NCBI GenBank assembly: GCA_000328365.1
Contig: KB298218.1
Span: 190,747-254,746, forward strand
DNA length: 64,000 nt
From: Capitella teleta
Taxonomy: Eukaryota > Annelida > Polychaeta > Capitellidae
Direction: 5' to 3'
Shown piece by piece: positions 1 to 26,516 of this stretch; position 1 is the stretch's first letter; each line of letters starts with the position of its first letter. The notes beneath the pieces are model-generated. The model made no database searches and was not told where the DNA came from. It saw only the letters and a program-made list of their open reading frames with translations. The translations under genes and the position numbers were made by a program.

Positions 1-912
1 AATGTATATATTAATCAGACCTTTTTTTTTTTCTTTTTTTTTTTTTACTCTCATTTCCTTTTCAAAATCCATAAGTTTATCAATAAGGGTTTTTTTTTTT
101 TTTTTTTCAGGGAAAATATGGTTCTCTCTCAAATCTGTTCCTTTTCTCCTGCTGTCACAGAAAATATCTGATTAATTAAATATAATTAAAATTAATTGTG
201 TCTCAATAATTATATATTTGTGCCGGATTTCTGCTTGACTCGATCCCTGTAGGTGACTTCCCTTTATTTCAATATTTCATATTACGTAAAGAAAATTCAT
301 TATTCATGTATAAAGTGCATTTTAGGAAGCAAACAAATACATTCTTGAATGGATTTCATCGCATTTGACTTAATTTATTCTGATTTACATTATCCAACTA
401 GAAAACTTATCAATTTTAGTTAAGAACTTCCGTGACTTTGGTCGAACATGGAATCTATATCTGGAATTGGAAGCAATATTGATCGTTGCTTAAATGTTAG
501 ACCGGATGCTTACTGAAAGATCATGCCGTACTTTCAGGGTATTCTGAATTGGGGACAATTAGATAATTTCCAAAAAGGGGAAATAAAAAATATGCTTCAC
601 AGCATTTTTCCAGATTTCTGGAAGAAACAAAGAACAGGTGCCAATGAATTAAGACATGACTTGTGCATTAGCCAAATTGTTCAACAACTTCCAACATGAG
701 CTAGAATATTCTCTGAAAAGCTCTTTGCGTATAATTGTACCATGATAAAACAACACTTTATTGAACTAGAAATAAAATCCAAAACATTTGAAAACATAAT
801 TTTTTACTTCTCCACATGGTTTCTCGAGTATCACAGGGAAAATGAATTTATTAAATAGAAATATATACAACGAAAAATATATGACTGGTGAATAACACAA
901 TACTCAATGGCG
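1..912. other. 3' flank of TTC1, no gene seen
   Basis: AT-rich sequence with two long T-runs (about 22-47 and 91-108). I see no coding exon or RNA gene. On the minus strand an AATAAA hexamer (TTTATT on plus, 847-852) lies about 60 bases past the TTC1 stop codon and is the likely polyadenylation signal of that gene. The rest is unassigned. Confidence 0.5.
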
Positions 913-2046
913 CTAATTTCCGTTGGATGGCGTTTGTGAGAACTGTACTGAATAACCCCCAGTGTTGGGATCTTGCTGTAGGTTGAAGTTATTCGTCGAC
1001 AATCCAAAGGGTCTCAGCACCAAATTACCAAGATCCTTAAGTTTTCCTTAAGAAAAGAAAGAAATTAGTAAATTAAATAAATTCTTTTTCAAAAGCGAAA
1101 ACCAAAAGGAAGAATTTCTCACCCATCATTTCCTCTTTCATTTTCTCATTCCGCTCTTTGATTTGATCGGGAAGCCTCTGAGGAAAAAGTCAAGTTTCAA
1201 AACACACAAGACATACATTAAGCACCACACACCATACACGCTTGACGAGCAACGCCTAACGAAGGGTCCAATTGAAGAAGTTGCTGGTAATCCTCGAGCG
1301 CTTCATCAAGCTTTTCTGTTTTCTCATACAGCTCAGCTCTGCGCAGTAATGCTTTCACGTACGTTGGCTTCAGTTCAACAGCTTTCGTGCAGTCTTTGAT
1401 GGATTTTTCATTATTTTCCTGCGCAGAAGATACAATAATTAACAAGGATGGCGCAGAATTTAAAACATTCGCACTGCGTACCATTCTCATATGGCAAGCA
1501 GCTCTGTTGGAGTAAAGCACGGATCTGTCGTCAGAACAACACAGAGGACACGTAAGTAACGCTTCCGTGTATTTCTCAATGGCGGCTTCATATTCCCCTT
1601 TCTTGAAAATCTCATTCGCTTCAAGTTTAATCTGTAAAGCTGACTTGTGGAACTCCTACAAATCAAATCATATTATAATTTTCAATTATTTCAGAACCCG
1701 TCACCTCAATTTGCTCAGAAGTGAGCTTCTCATCCCGCGCCTTCAATTCCTTCTCATCAATTTCTCCCTCATCCTTCTCTTCTTCTTTCACATCTCCTTC
1801 TTCGTCATCATCTTCCTCATCTAGATCTTTCGTTTGCTCATCATCAAAATCTTTTGTTGCATCAGAGAATTCTTCTTCCGGGAGTTCTGAGTGATTTTCT
1901 TCTTGTTTCTCTGCCTTTTCTTTCTCTGCTTGGCATTGCAGGGACATCTGCTCCAATGCGTCTTCAAATGATTCGGAGTCAGAATCAGATTCTCCTGCGT
2001 ACTCTGAATCTCTGAGGTCGCTGGAGGAAATGTGCGCTGCGTCCAT
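913..2046 (-). CDS. TTC1: Tetratricopeptide repeat protein 1 (TTC1), five exons
   Basis: Small cytosolic TPR co-chaperone-type adaptor; in other animals TTC1 binds HSP90-type and small-GTPase partners through its TPRs. Exons by splice signals and phase: 2046-1705, 1655-1482, 1418-1233, 1177-1123, 1046-913, giving 296 aa against about 292 in human. Residues 1-114 are an acidic, disordered leader (runs of D and E). TPR units follow, with landmarks [31 protein letters not shown] and [16 protein letters not shown]. The C-terminus carries the family signature [12 protein letters not shown]. All four introns are 49-76 bp with GT-AG ends. The start is the first ATG of the acidic leader. The gene is divergent from SEPSECS, so the two may share a promoter region; this is inference. 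Confidence 0.95.
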
Positions 2047-2751
2047 GTCTGGGGGAAGAGAAAAATTTACTTTGACATCAGATTAGAAACTAAGAATATA
2101 TAACCCAATTAATTAGTAAGCAGATTAGTAGGTAACCTGGTCACCAATATAATAAGTATTAGGTATCACAAATGATACAGCTTGACTAGATCCATGACTA
2201 GCCATCTTCTTGCAGGGATCTAATTAACAATTGAGTCTTGGATTGACATTACAGCTTGATCTGACATGTCCTTATGGTGTATGGTCATAATGGTGTATCT
2301 AACATGTCGTGAAAAGGGGACATGCTTATGATGATCATCATTATGAATATCATTCACACGAGTGTCAGTTTCAACCTGTTTAAGACTTCAGGCTTCACCA
2401 GTTCTCTGGATGATATCTAAATCAGATAATCATAATGATGACTAATTCACTAGTAAATGAGATATGATTATATGTGGATCATCATCATGTCGGTGCCTGC
2501 ATGTGTGTAACGCAGTCGAGAATCTGTGCTTGGACTCTTCTGTGAGATGCACAGTCAATCATCCTATTTGAATTAGAACTAAAACGTTCTTATCTTGGGT
2601 ATAAATCTATTAAATTACCTGAAAACCAAAGTGAAAGACAATTTCTCTGTAGATCAAATCAATCCGACTCTAGAAACATTTGAGTTAACCGAGGAATCGC
2701 CGTGTCAAGCGATGATAGAAAAAATACAGTTAATTTCATTCTGAACAAACT
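2047..2751. promoter_or_regulatory. Divergent intergenic region between TTC1 and SEPSECS
   Basis: This 705-base AT-rich spacer separates two start codons on opposite strands, so it must hold the 5' UTRs and promoters of both genes, or one bidirectional promoter. I see no clear TATA box, CpG cluster or coding exon. It is rich in imperfect ATGATGAT and CATCATCAT strings around 2320-2490. The regulatory role is inferred from position only. Confidence 0.4.
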
Positions 2752-4598
2752 ATGAATCCTGATATCGCGAAATTGTGTGAGGGATTAATTCCTCCATCAT
2801 ATGTGAAGCAAGGTGTTCAAGCGAGGCACTCCCATGAAAACAAAATCAGAGTCCTAGTTGAAAAGGTGAGCGATAATAGAGTATTAAGTGCGTTATGATT
2901 ATTCCACTACTTGCCCATTCAATTTTCCAATATCAATACGCAAATGTTATGTGATTGCAGGGTAAAATTCCCGAGGAAGGATGGGATGAACAGACAATCG
3001 AAATTTGTGTGAATGAGCTGGCTTTGATGGACAGCAACAATTTCCCTGGAAATTGCGGTGTTGGAGAACGCGAAGCTCGCATCGGATGCCCGCTTGTATC
3101 ACGCAGGCACTACAGGTGATAATAATGCCTACGTCACTTACAATGAATTTTTAATTAATTTTATTTCAGATTGGGCCATGGCATTGGTCGTTCTGGCGAC
3201 GTCGCGGCCATTCAACCGAAAGCAGCCGGCTCCAGTCTTATCATGAAGCTGACGAATTCGATGGCTTTGGATGCCATTAAAATGACAGGTATTTGAGAGA
3301 CATAACTGATTAATAAATGAAATGGTTCATTCTCTTCAGGAGTTCCATCCACAAAAGTTGCATTCGTTGTCCCTATGGCCACAGGGATGAGTTTAGTGCT
3401 GTGTTTATTGGCGACACGTCAGAAACGGCCAAATGCTAAATACGTCATATGGCCGCGTATTGATCAGAAATCATGCTTCAAATCTATTTCAACTGCTGGT
3501 ATTATTATTATGCTTTCATTATTGATATGTTTTAATATTGAATGTTTAAATTGTAGGTTTTGAACCCCTGGTTGTCGAGAATAGTCTAGAGGGCGATGAA
3601 CTCCGGACTGATGTATCTGCAATTGAGAAACGCATTCAAGAACTGGGAGCGGAATCCATAGCTTCCGTTTTGACAACAACTAGCTGCTTTGCTCCTCGGG
3701 TACCTGACAGGTAAAGTATGGAAGCTCTAATATGGCTAAAAGAAAACAGATTTATTTGCTCAGATTGGAGGAAGTTGCTGAATTGTGTAAGAAATATTCA
3801 ATTCCGCACATCGTGAACAATGCTTACGGCATTCAGTCTTCTAAATGCATGCATCTCATTGAGCAGGTGCATCACGAATTTCCAATTCGTACGTGTGTCT
3901 AAATATTTTCCTCTCGCAACAGGCGCACAAAAAGGGACGATTGGATGCCTTTGTGCAATCGACCGATAAAAACTTTCTTGTACCAGTTGGTGGAGCTGTC
4001 ATAGCGGGTTTTGATAAGGACTTCATGTCGCTGATAAGCACGACGTACCCTGGTAAGAATCATTCATGAAATCATCACATCCTGATGCATGCCTCTCTCA
4101 GGTCGGGCATCTGGCAGCCCCGCCCTTGACCTCTTCATGACCTTTCTGCACCTGGGACGAAATGGCCTCAAAGCGCAACTGGCAAAGAGGAAAGAGCTTT
4201 TTGCCGAGTTGAAATTGCAGCTGACCAAGTGTGCTGAGCGGCACGACCAGCGAGTGCTGCACACGCCCCACAACCCAATCTCCATGGGAATCACCCTCGA
4301 TGGCTACGAGGCAAGCGACGCCACAGAACTCGGCTCCATGCTTTACACTCGCTTTGTCTCAGGCACCAGGTGGCAGCGCCCACTCTATCCGCCTCATCTA
4401 CAATTTTTTCTTTTCCTCAGAGTCGTAGCCCAGGGAGAAGAGAAGAAGGTCGCTGGGTACAAATTCACTGGCTTTGGTGGTCACCATGACAACTATCCCC
4501 ATGGTTACCTGACAGCTGCTGCAGCTATCGGTATGGCTAGTGAAGATATCAGTTTATTCATCCAGCGATTGGATAAAGTTCTTGCTAAGCGTAAATGA
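2752..4598 (+). CDS. SEPSECS: O-phosphoseryl-tRNA(Sec) selenium transferase, nine exons
   Basis: PLP enzyme that makes Sec-tRNA(Sec) from phosphoseryl-tRNA(Sec) and selenophosphate, the last step of selenocysteine synthesis in the cytosol. Exons: 2752-2865, 2961-3115, 3170-3288, 3340-3498, 3557-3710, 3764-3866, 3923-4052, 4102-4369, 4421-4598, all in phase, giving 459 aa. Signatures seen: [76 protein letters not shown] and [16 protein letters not shown]; the lysine in the last is the expected PLP Schiff-base residue. [11 protein letters not shown], a tRNA-binding-side motif in the family, reads [11 protein letters not shown] here. It is about 40 residues shorter than human SEPSECS (about 501 aa) because the non-conserved tail is missing. 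Its presence implies that this organism uses selenocysteine. It converges with CFAP46, with 211 bases between the two stop codons. Confidence 0.96.
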
Positions 4599-4809
4599 TA
4601 AATAGCTCAATTTGTATTCATTTGGAATCTCATCTTTATCGATATAGAAAAAAAAGCTTCAATTTTTAATGCTCTAAATTAAATTAATTTCATACTCATG
4701 ATGATTCATTCATTTCCTTCACACAAAACACAAAGATGCGAAATTTTCAAAATTGCAAAATAATATATTTCAAAGAGTATCACAGATCGTGCTGTCAATC
4801 AAAGCACCC

Positions 4810-18951
<14,142 letters not shown>

Positions 18952-19609
18952 ATTTATAGACTAGTGGTTTCCATGCTAATTAAAATTTACATCTGATGCT
19001 CCATTTGCGCCGCTAACCATCGGAATTTAATCGCAAAATCACGCGTCTGAACAATTTCTATTCCACAAGGTAGAGCCATATAACACTCAGCGTTATTTCC
19101 TCCGCGAGAAATAGTTCTCAACATTTTCTATTTTTAAATTATTACGTATGCCTTTACTCAGAAATATTCAAGGTTTAACAGATACATCATTATTGTATAT
19201 ATCTCAAAGTGGTGATTTTACTGGTATATAATTCGATTAAATGCTTAAGGGAGACCAATACAATATATCCATAGCAACTAAAATAAGTAGATCTTGTTTC
19301 CGGTGAATTGTAAACAAGCAACCCATGTAAATTATCATCTTCGTTATTTATCTTCTATTAATGGTTATCATTGCTAGTGTATTGATCAAGCAATGTCTAT
19401 TACGAACTGAAAAATTGTTCTGATCATTTTGGGCAGTATAGGGAGTGTGTTTATGCGCGGCAATTTCGGCCATGATAGAACTAAGTGAGCGATAATATGA
19501 AAGTTTTACGATTCGGGCGACCTCAGACCTGTCAGCAGTTGTCAGCAGGGTCAATTGTAATGGGAACGGCTTACATTTTGATATAGGTCCTAAGGCTTTA
19601 CCCATAGTT

Positions 19610-19629
19610 ATAGGGTGGGATCGGCTCAC
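19610..19629. repeat. 20-bp repeat shared with 24409-24428 (inverted)
   Basis: The 20 bases here occur exactly, on the opposite strand, at 24409-24428, where the flanks are TCGAA/TTCGGAC-rich as here. It is probably the edge of a dispersed repeat family that I could not delimit. Confidence 0.5.
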
Positions 19630-19749
19630 AAGTCCGAATGATTTTCCAGTGTTTGTCAAGGTAAAAGGTTGATTTTGAATGATTCCATTGAAGGGCTATT
19701 AATCATTTTATGATTAAAATGATGCGTTCCAGATCATAGTGGTGTATCT

Positions 19750-20310
19750 ATTGTTGAATGTGTTTCTTCTAAGGTCGCTATTGGAGTGGGAGGGAAGTGG
19801 GTCTTGTCATGGTAGCGTGATCCACTGTGTTGGGTATGCTGGGATCTCAGCTTTATGAATTGGCACAGATTTTCTTCATAATTACTCGTAATTTTGTAGA
19901 GCTCAATCATATCGGCTCAGATTCTGCAGTACTTCAGTGTTGGGAGACCTAGTTCTCGTATTATCGGGATAGCTTAGGCTGCTCATTCCTTGAAGCTGTC
20001 TGTTTTGTTGCCCGTCATTGTACTGATTCCAGCCGCTCGATATCAGCCTCTCGATATTTGTGGTATACGGATGCACAGAAATCTAAATGGCTACACACCA
20101 TGTCCTTGTACAGGGGAAGAAAATTATCCCGGTCAAGGAATCGGAAGGTTTGGCAGACTATTCCAAACATGGAATTTGCAGTTTTGACGTTTTTCTGCTA
20201 TGTGGCTGTGAGAATGAGAGGGTCTCGTCAAAGGTTACCCCAAGATCCTTTTCCGTTGTAACTTGACGGAGGGGGTGGCCATCTAGGGTAACAGTCGGTA
20301 CAACCGATAC
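19750..20310 (-). mobile_element. LINE remnant, C-terminal part of reverse transcriptase (CR1/L2/Jockey-like)
   Basis: Read on the minus strand, it gives short blocks typical of the C-terminal thumb of LINE reverse transcriptases: EKDLGVTFDETLSFS, FRFLDRDNFLPLYKDMVCSHLD, READIERLESVQ and LGLPTLKYCRI-ADMIELYKIT. The blocks fall in more than one frame with in-frame stops, so it is a dead 5'-truncated copy of roughly 0.55 kb. The clade assignment is from memory of these motifs and is approximate. Confidence 0.75.
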
Positions 20311-20533
20311 AGAACACCAAATTCGTGAATTATACACCCTGATTAATAATTGAAACGTAAATCAATAACTCCCTGACCTCCTTTTCATTGTAAAGACACG
20401 GACATCATACATTCAGTCCTAAATTTCTCGCCAGATCGCTTTCCATACTGCACGGGAGATGCTCAAAAATGAGATATGAATTTCAATAATTTCAATAATT
20501 CTTTCATTTTCCAGGCTGCCTCGGAAGAATGTC

Positions 20534-21794
<1,261 letters not shown>

Positions 21795-21828
21795 GTTAGA
21801 TAGCTCATCATTATATTTGATGAAATAG

Positions 21829-21992
21829 GTGACCCCTCGCGCCGAAACTTGCACTAAGTCGCTGAGCATATTCCCGAGATACAAGCCTTGAGAGGTCAGA
21901 TGGGTTCCTCACATACAATTTATTAGCTATTAGGGGGCATTAAAACCTAAAAATGTGACAATGCGACTTAGTTTTGGCGCGAGGGATCACAT
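21829..21992. mobile_element. Short inverted-repeat element (MITE)
   Basis: The left end GGTGACCCCTCGCGCC and the right end read on minus TGTGATCCCTCGCGCC form imperfect inverted repeats that continue into AAACT and AAGTCGC cores. About 164 bp, with no coding content. The ends resemble those of the 17911-18779 element (GTGACCC followed by a CTAAGTCGC-like core), suggesting the same superfamily. Confidence 0.6.
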
Positions 21993-23165
21993 ATGATGTA
22001 TTTGCACATGTACCTGGTATTCTTATTTTATGGGGGGTTTTATTATATTGAATTTCCAAGCATTTGATTGATTCTAGTCTTTGGCTTACTGGGGATATAC
22101 TCTTAAGTTTTTTTGTTTTGTTTTTTTTCCCCATTGGAATGAATATTTCCTTACCTACAATAGACTGGATAAAATGGCTCCGTTTTATAAAAATAAAAAT
22201 ATTAATAAATTTCATTTTTGTATCACATAAAATCCACCTAAGTGCTCAGAAACGCATTTGTCAAATGTTCACAATGTGTATTAAATGAAAATAAGATGAA
22301 ATGGAATAATAAATCAAGTAAAGGGAATGTTCTGAGAATAGTCCCTGTTTTAGAGTAAAGTTTTCAATTTTGATTTAAAACCAGAAAGTGATTGAGCAGA
22401 TCTAATGTTAAAAGGCAATTGATATTCCATAAATGTGGAGCAGTAAAAGTAAAAGCAATAACATATCTCCTTTTGAAATACGTTTCCATCTTACATTACT
22501 CTATTTTGGACTGGAAATATTCACCCCAGCATAGTATTCTCTCAGCAGTCAGCATGACATGTTGACTTTAAAAAAAAAAAAATTATTCATTCAATGATGT
22601 CATATAATCTTGCCAGTTTAGAAAAAAAACTGCTGAGGGAATACTAAGGATGTTGCCCCTCATTGAAATTTCAACATTTATCTGTTCTGTACATGTGTAT
22701 TGAAAAATAAAAAGCATGCTAAATATTAATACTGAGATGTTTCATGAACTTTCTATTGATATTATTGTGATATCTGATTTCAACTCTTTGAGGCCACATG
22801 CAAAATTCTGACTGTTTATGTGTTACATGTGTAACTTGTACGATGAAACCTCTATGTGTCGAAGTTTGCGAGGTAGCTCTAAATACTTCGACGGACAGAT
22901 CGAGGCCGTTATGAACAAACGTTGCTCTGACGTTATGATTGACGATATGCATGAAGAATTGTGAACTGCTGACATGACAAACAAACATTCAAGGTCGAAG
23001 ATTATATCGGAAGAATTTCAGTTTGAAACATGATTTAAATACAAATGTCATGAAATATGCACCAAATCCCAAATATTCATGACAAAAAGTAAGGCAGGCG
23101 GAGTAATTTCACAAGGTGAAACAGGGCACGACGCATCGAAGCCTTGGAACCTCTTCGTCTGTCAT

Positions 23166-23986
23166 CAGGCCCGTAGCCAGCCCTCAGAGTTGGATGGTTC
23201 GCAGACTTAATTGTGGACTTTTTTAATTGAGTCCAGGTGGCAAGTGCCGAAGGCACTTGCACAGCTAGAGGGGTCGGGGGGCATGCTCCCCCGGGAAAAA
23301 AATTAAAATAAGGAAGGAAAACTATGGAATCTGAGAATAAAAAACGTCACTTTATTTATATGAGCACATTTCTCAAGATATAATGATTGGAATAGACAGT
23401 TGAAGGACTATGGTGTCATTGCGTTACGCTTCAGTTGATTTGTTACCATGCAGGCAACAACAATCCTTGTGACAAAAGGGGCACAATTGGTTGTTAAGAA
23501 ATGTTTATTCTGAAGCAAAGTTAGAAGATGGATCAAGGTTTTAGTATGTTAAAAGATGCACTAAAGACGGCAGACATAAGTTAACAGCTAAAACAAATTC
23601 AAACAGAATCCAAACTAATTTTATGTGAATAAATGCCAGAAGGCCTACATTGCACCTTGAGGTACACAATTTGACAAATACTACAATCGCAATTGAATCC
23701 GCTATGAAAATTTGCCCCGACTTCGATCAATTGATCGAGTCCGCCATTGTACTGAGACCTCATGTGGCATGCTCACTGGAAGTTAAGCGAATTTATTGAA
23801 TTGAATTGTTTAATTGTATTTAAGAGACACCATAAAGAATTGTTAAGATTAAGGAATGAACAATGGATTTAGCTCAATCTCATATAATTATCTGCAACTT
23901 TTTTTTTTCTTTCTGGAGAGTGGACTTTTACTCAGGAAATGGGTGGTTCGTACGCACCCGTCGAACCCCCGCTGGCTACGGGCCTG
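23166..23986. mobile_element. Non-autonomous DNA transposon, CAGGCCCGTAGCCAGC ends, GTCAT target duplication
   Basis: The terminal 16 bases CAGGCCCGTAGCCAGC at the left recur inverted at the right end (GCTGGCTACGGGCCTG, 23971-23986). The element is flanked on both sides by GTCAT (23161-23165 and 23987-23991), a 5-bp target-site duplication. Length 821 bp with no transposase. The left part contains an imperfect GGCAAGTGCCGAAGGCACTTGC palindrome and a GGGGGGCATGCTCCCCC palindrome. The superfamily is undetermined; a hAT would usually give 8 bp. Confidence 0.8.
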
Positions 23987-26516
23987 GTCATAGCATTGCG
24001 GTTGCATCGTCAGCAATCAACACCAACCAACCTCATAACAAACAAAGTTGAACCTATTAGATCGATAATATAACTATGGTTTTGAGGCTGGAAATCTTTA
24101 ATTAACTGCGAATGGGCGCTAGCTGTCTTTTGTCGGTAATTCATCAAAGGCAATCAATCACAAGCACACCAACAATGCTGAAGTTGAGATCCACGGTCCA
24201 TTGATATTAAGAGTCATCGGGGACACAGAAAACACTTCGACATAGGGATCAATTCGAGAAAGAGACGTTCGAGGGACGGATGTTTATGCTAATAGTAAAG
24301 TATAGGAAAATCGTCGAAAATCGGGACTTGGAAAGTACTTCGACACAGAGAGACATTCGAGGGAATAAACCATAACCCTTTTGAATTCGGACTTGGAAAT
24401 TCGGACATGTGAGCCGATCCCACCCTATTTCCCTATACCTATCTCAAAATACTCAAACTGTAAGCTAAACGCATAACCCCTATATATTCGAACTTGTGAG
24501 CATTCGGCTAAAAGAGCCGTTTCCAAGCATAATGAGGATCTACATAACAGTGGGCCTATAAATAAATGTTTTGTGTGAAAAAAAGGTTCGTGCGGTGATA
24601 AGTGTGTAAAAGGCGTTCCAAACATCATCGCGGAGGAGTTTAGAGCGCACAACAACAAAAAAAGATCACTGATAAATCACCAAAGATCTCCTTCCGCGCC
24701 CTTCATTTCAAAGAATTCCGACACTCACGATTCCTGAGGAAATGTTGCGAAGTCCTGTATAATGTAATGCTAGTATTTTTTCTGTGCTTCTAATTCTCTC
24801 AATGTTTGGATTTGTATGGAGGTCTCTGATCGGGGTGTTGGCAGTCGTATTACTAGATTAGTCAACGATCTAGTAGCTGGGAAAATGTATAGCTCTCTCC
24901 CCTCCGCTCAGACGCACTGCTCAAAATTCCCGGAAAACATGCAACCGAGTGACGCCGAGAACTTGAGAAGAGCTCGCACTATTCGTGGTTTATGATGTGG
25001 CGCTTCGCATAATTTCTACTTAATTTCATACACCTGTCACCTCTGTCGTGCATGAGCTTCACAGTTCTCATTATAACAGCATGTATTTCACAATAATGAG
25101 ACCCAATACAATCTTCACATTAATTTGTGGAATTACAGCAAATGATATTCATGTTGAAAGTATTGTTTACAAGTTAACATGTATACACGCAAACATAATA
25201 GCATATTACATGCTATGAGTATGAAGCAGGAAGTAAATATTTCTCAGCACGGCTTCTCAGATATGAGACAAGACGAAGACGAGACACGCATTTCTAGAAA
25301 TTATACCAGTTTAGAGATGTGACGTGTTTCGTAACACGAAACAAGATGATAACCTAAATTGTGACACGCAAAGTTTAAAGCAGTCTAAAGTCGCACTGAG
25401 CGATAACCAGCGACCCAAAACAACAATATTTTGATATAATGTTGGAGAGAAAAAAAAAGTAAACTCTTTTGAAAGGTGGGAATAAAAATAGGTGTCATTA
25501 AATTATAATTTATAAATAAATTAATAATTAAATTAATAAATAATAATAGGTGTCATAGCACAACATTTTGCGCTAATTCTATTTTTCTTCAGTGAGTTCG
25601 ACATCTTTTACCGATATTTTCGCGTTTCGCAATACAGTGTAAAGTATATCTGAGCTGAGTATTTTGATGATTAAACATAAAATAAATAACATCACTGGAA
25701 AGCTAAGACTATCCCCAATATTCCCTATGTGTTTAGAGCAGTTGTCGAGAAATGAGAAAGAAAAAAAAAAAAAAAAAAAAAAAGCGTAGCAACGCGTATT
25801 TGCCGTGGTATCATCTGACGTCAGCTGCAGAACTTACCCCCAGCGATGTTTTTGGCGGGAAAAACGTCGCGGGGGGTCTTTTCTTGTAAAATCGCTGCGC
25901 GGTGCTAAAATTATCGGTTTTTGACGATTCAAACACTGAACATTTATTGATACATGGTGCCAGGAATCCAAAACTGCCTTTGACACCCTGACGCGTCCTT
26001 GGCCCTTTAAGTCACTCGGGTAGAGGTACTAAACCGTATTCATTGCGTTTAAGTTTCCCGATACCATCCACTTATTCCATGTACTAAACATATACGACAA
26101 AATTATTGCTGCTGATGCTGCGTGCCTTGCCCGACCTGCTGCTGATACATGTTTAATTAAGAAGGTCAAAAGCTTTGTACTCAAATGCTGGCGTCAGATT
26201 CTGAGCTGTTCATAGTTCTGGAAATCTTGCGAATTAAACATTCTTGCATGGTGAATGACCTGTTTACCTGCATGATGATATCAACAATTGAATACATAAT
26301 TTATCATTCTTGTTGGAGTACATCAACTATCATTAATTAGAACGGAACATAGAAAAATTCTCAAGAGTTTTCAGAAAATCTGATAATAGCAATTAGAATG
26401 TGATTATAATAACGGCGCCATCAGAACAAATTACTCAAACAGCACCAGAGAGCGGATCGGTGTCTTGCTGCAGACAAAACTGCGGTTTTGCCTGACGGGT
26501 TTAAAACCGAAAAAAA

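Larger units (their letters stand above)
18952..20533. promoter_or_regulatory. Divergent CFAP46/PACRGL spacer
   Basis: This 1.6-kb region between the start codons of two genes associated with cilia must contain both promoters. About 320 bases upstream of the CFAP46 start, CCATAGCAAC (19269-19278) matches one half of the RFX X-box, a motif typical of ciliary promoters; the other half is degenerate. A LINE remnant fills 19750-20310. PACRGL probably has a 5' UTR intron, since a good acceptor (TTTTCCAG) ends at about 20515. The regulatory calls are inference. Confidence 0.4.
21795..26516. other. Gene-free, transposon-rich intergenic stretch
   Basis: This stretch between PACRGL and OGA-A holds a small inverted-repeat element (21829-21992), an element with GTCAT target duplication (23166-23986), TCGAA-rich pogo-like debris (about 22838-22920 and 24230-24450) and a 20-base repeat shared with 19610-19629. 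A long A-run (about 25763-25782) is followed by a GC-richer patch that ends in GGCCCTTTAA (26000-26009), resembling a TTAA-element terminus. The remainder is unassigned AT-rich DNA. No host exon was recognised. Confidence 0.5.

Noticed and set aside
22330-22520. Possible coding fragment around the KPESD-like reading
   Set aside because: It is open only briefly, has no family match, and may be part of an undefined dispersed repeat.
25999-26010. Third TTAA-element terminus (GGCCCTTTAA)
   Set aside because: Only one end is suggestive; I could not find a matching inverted end with TTAA to the left.
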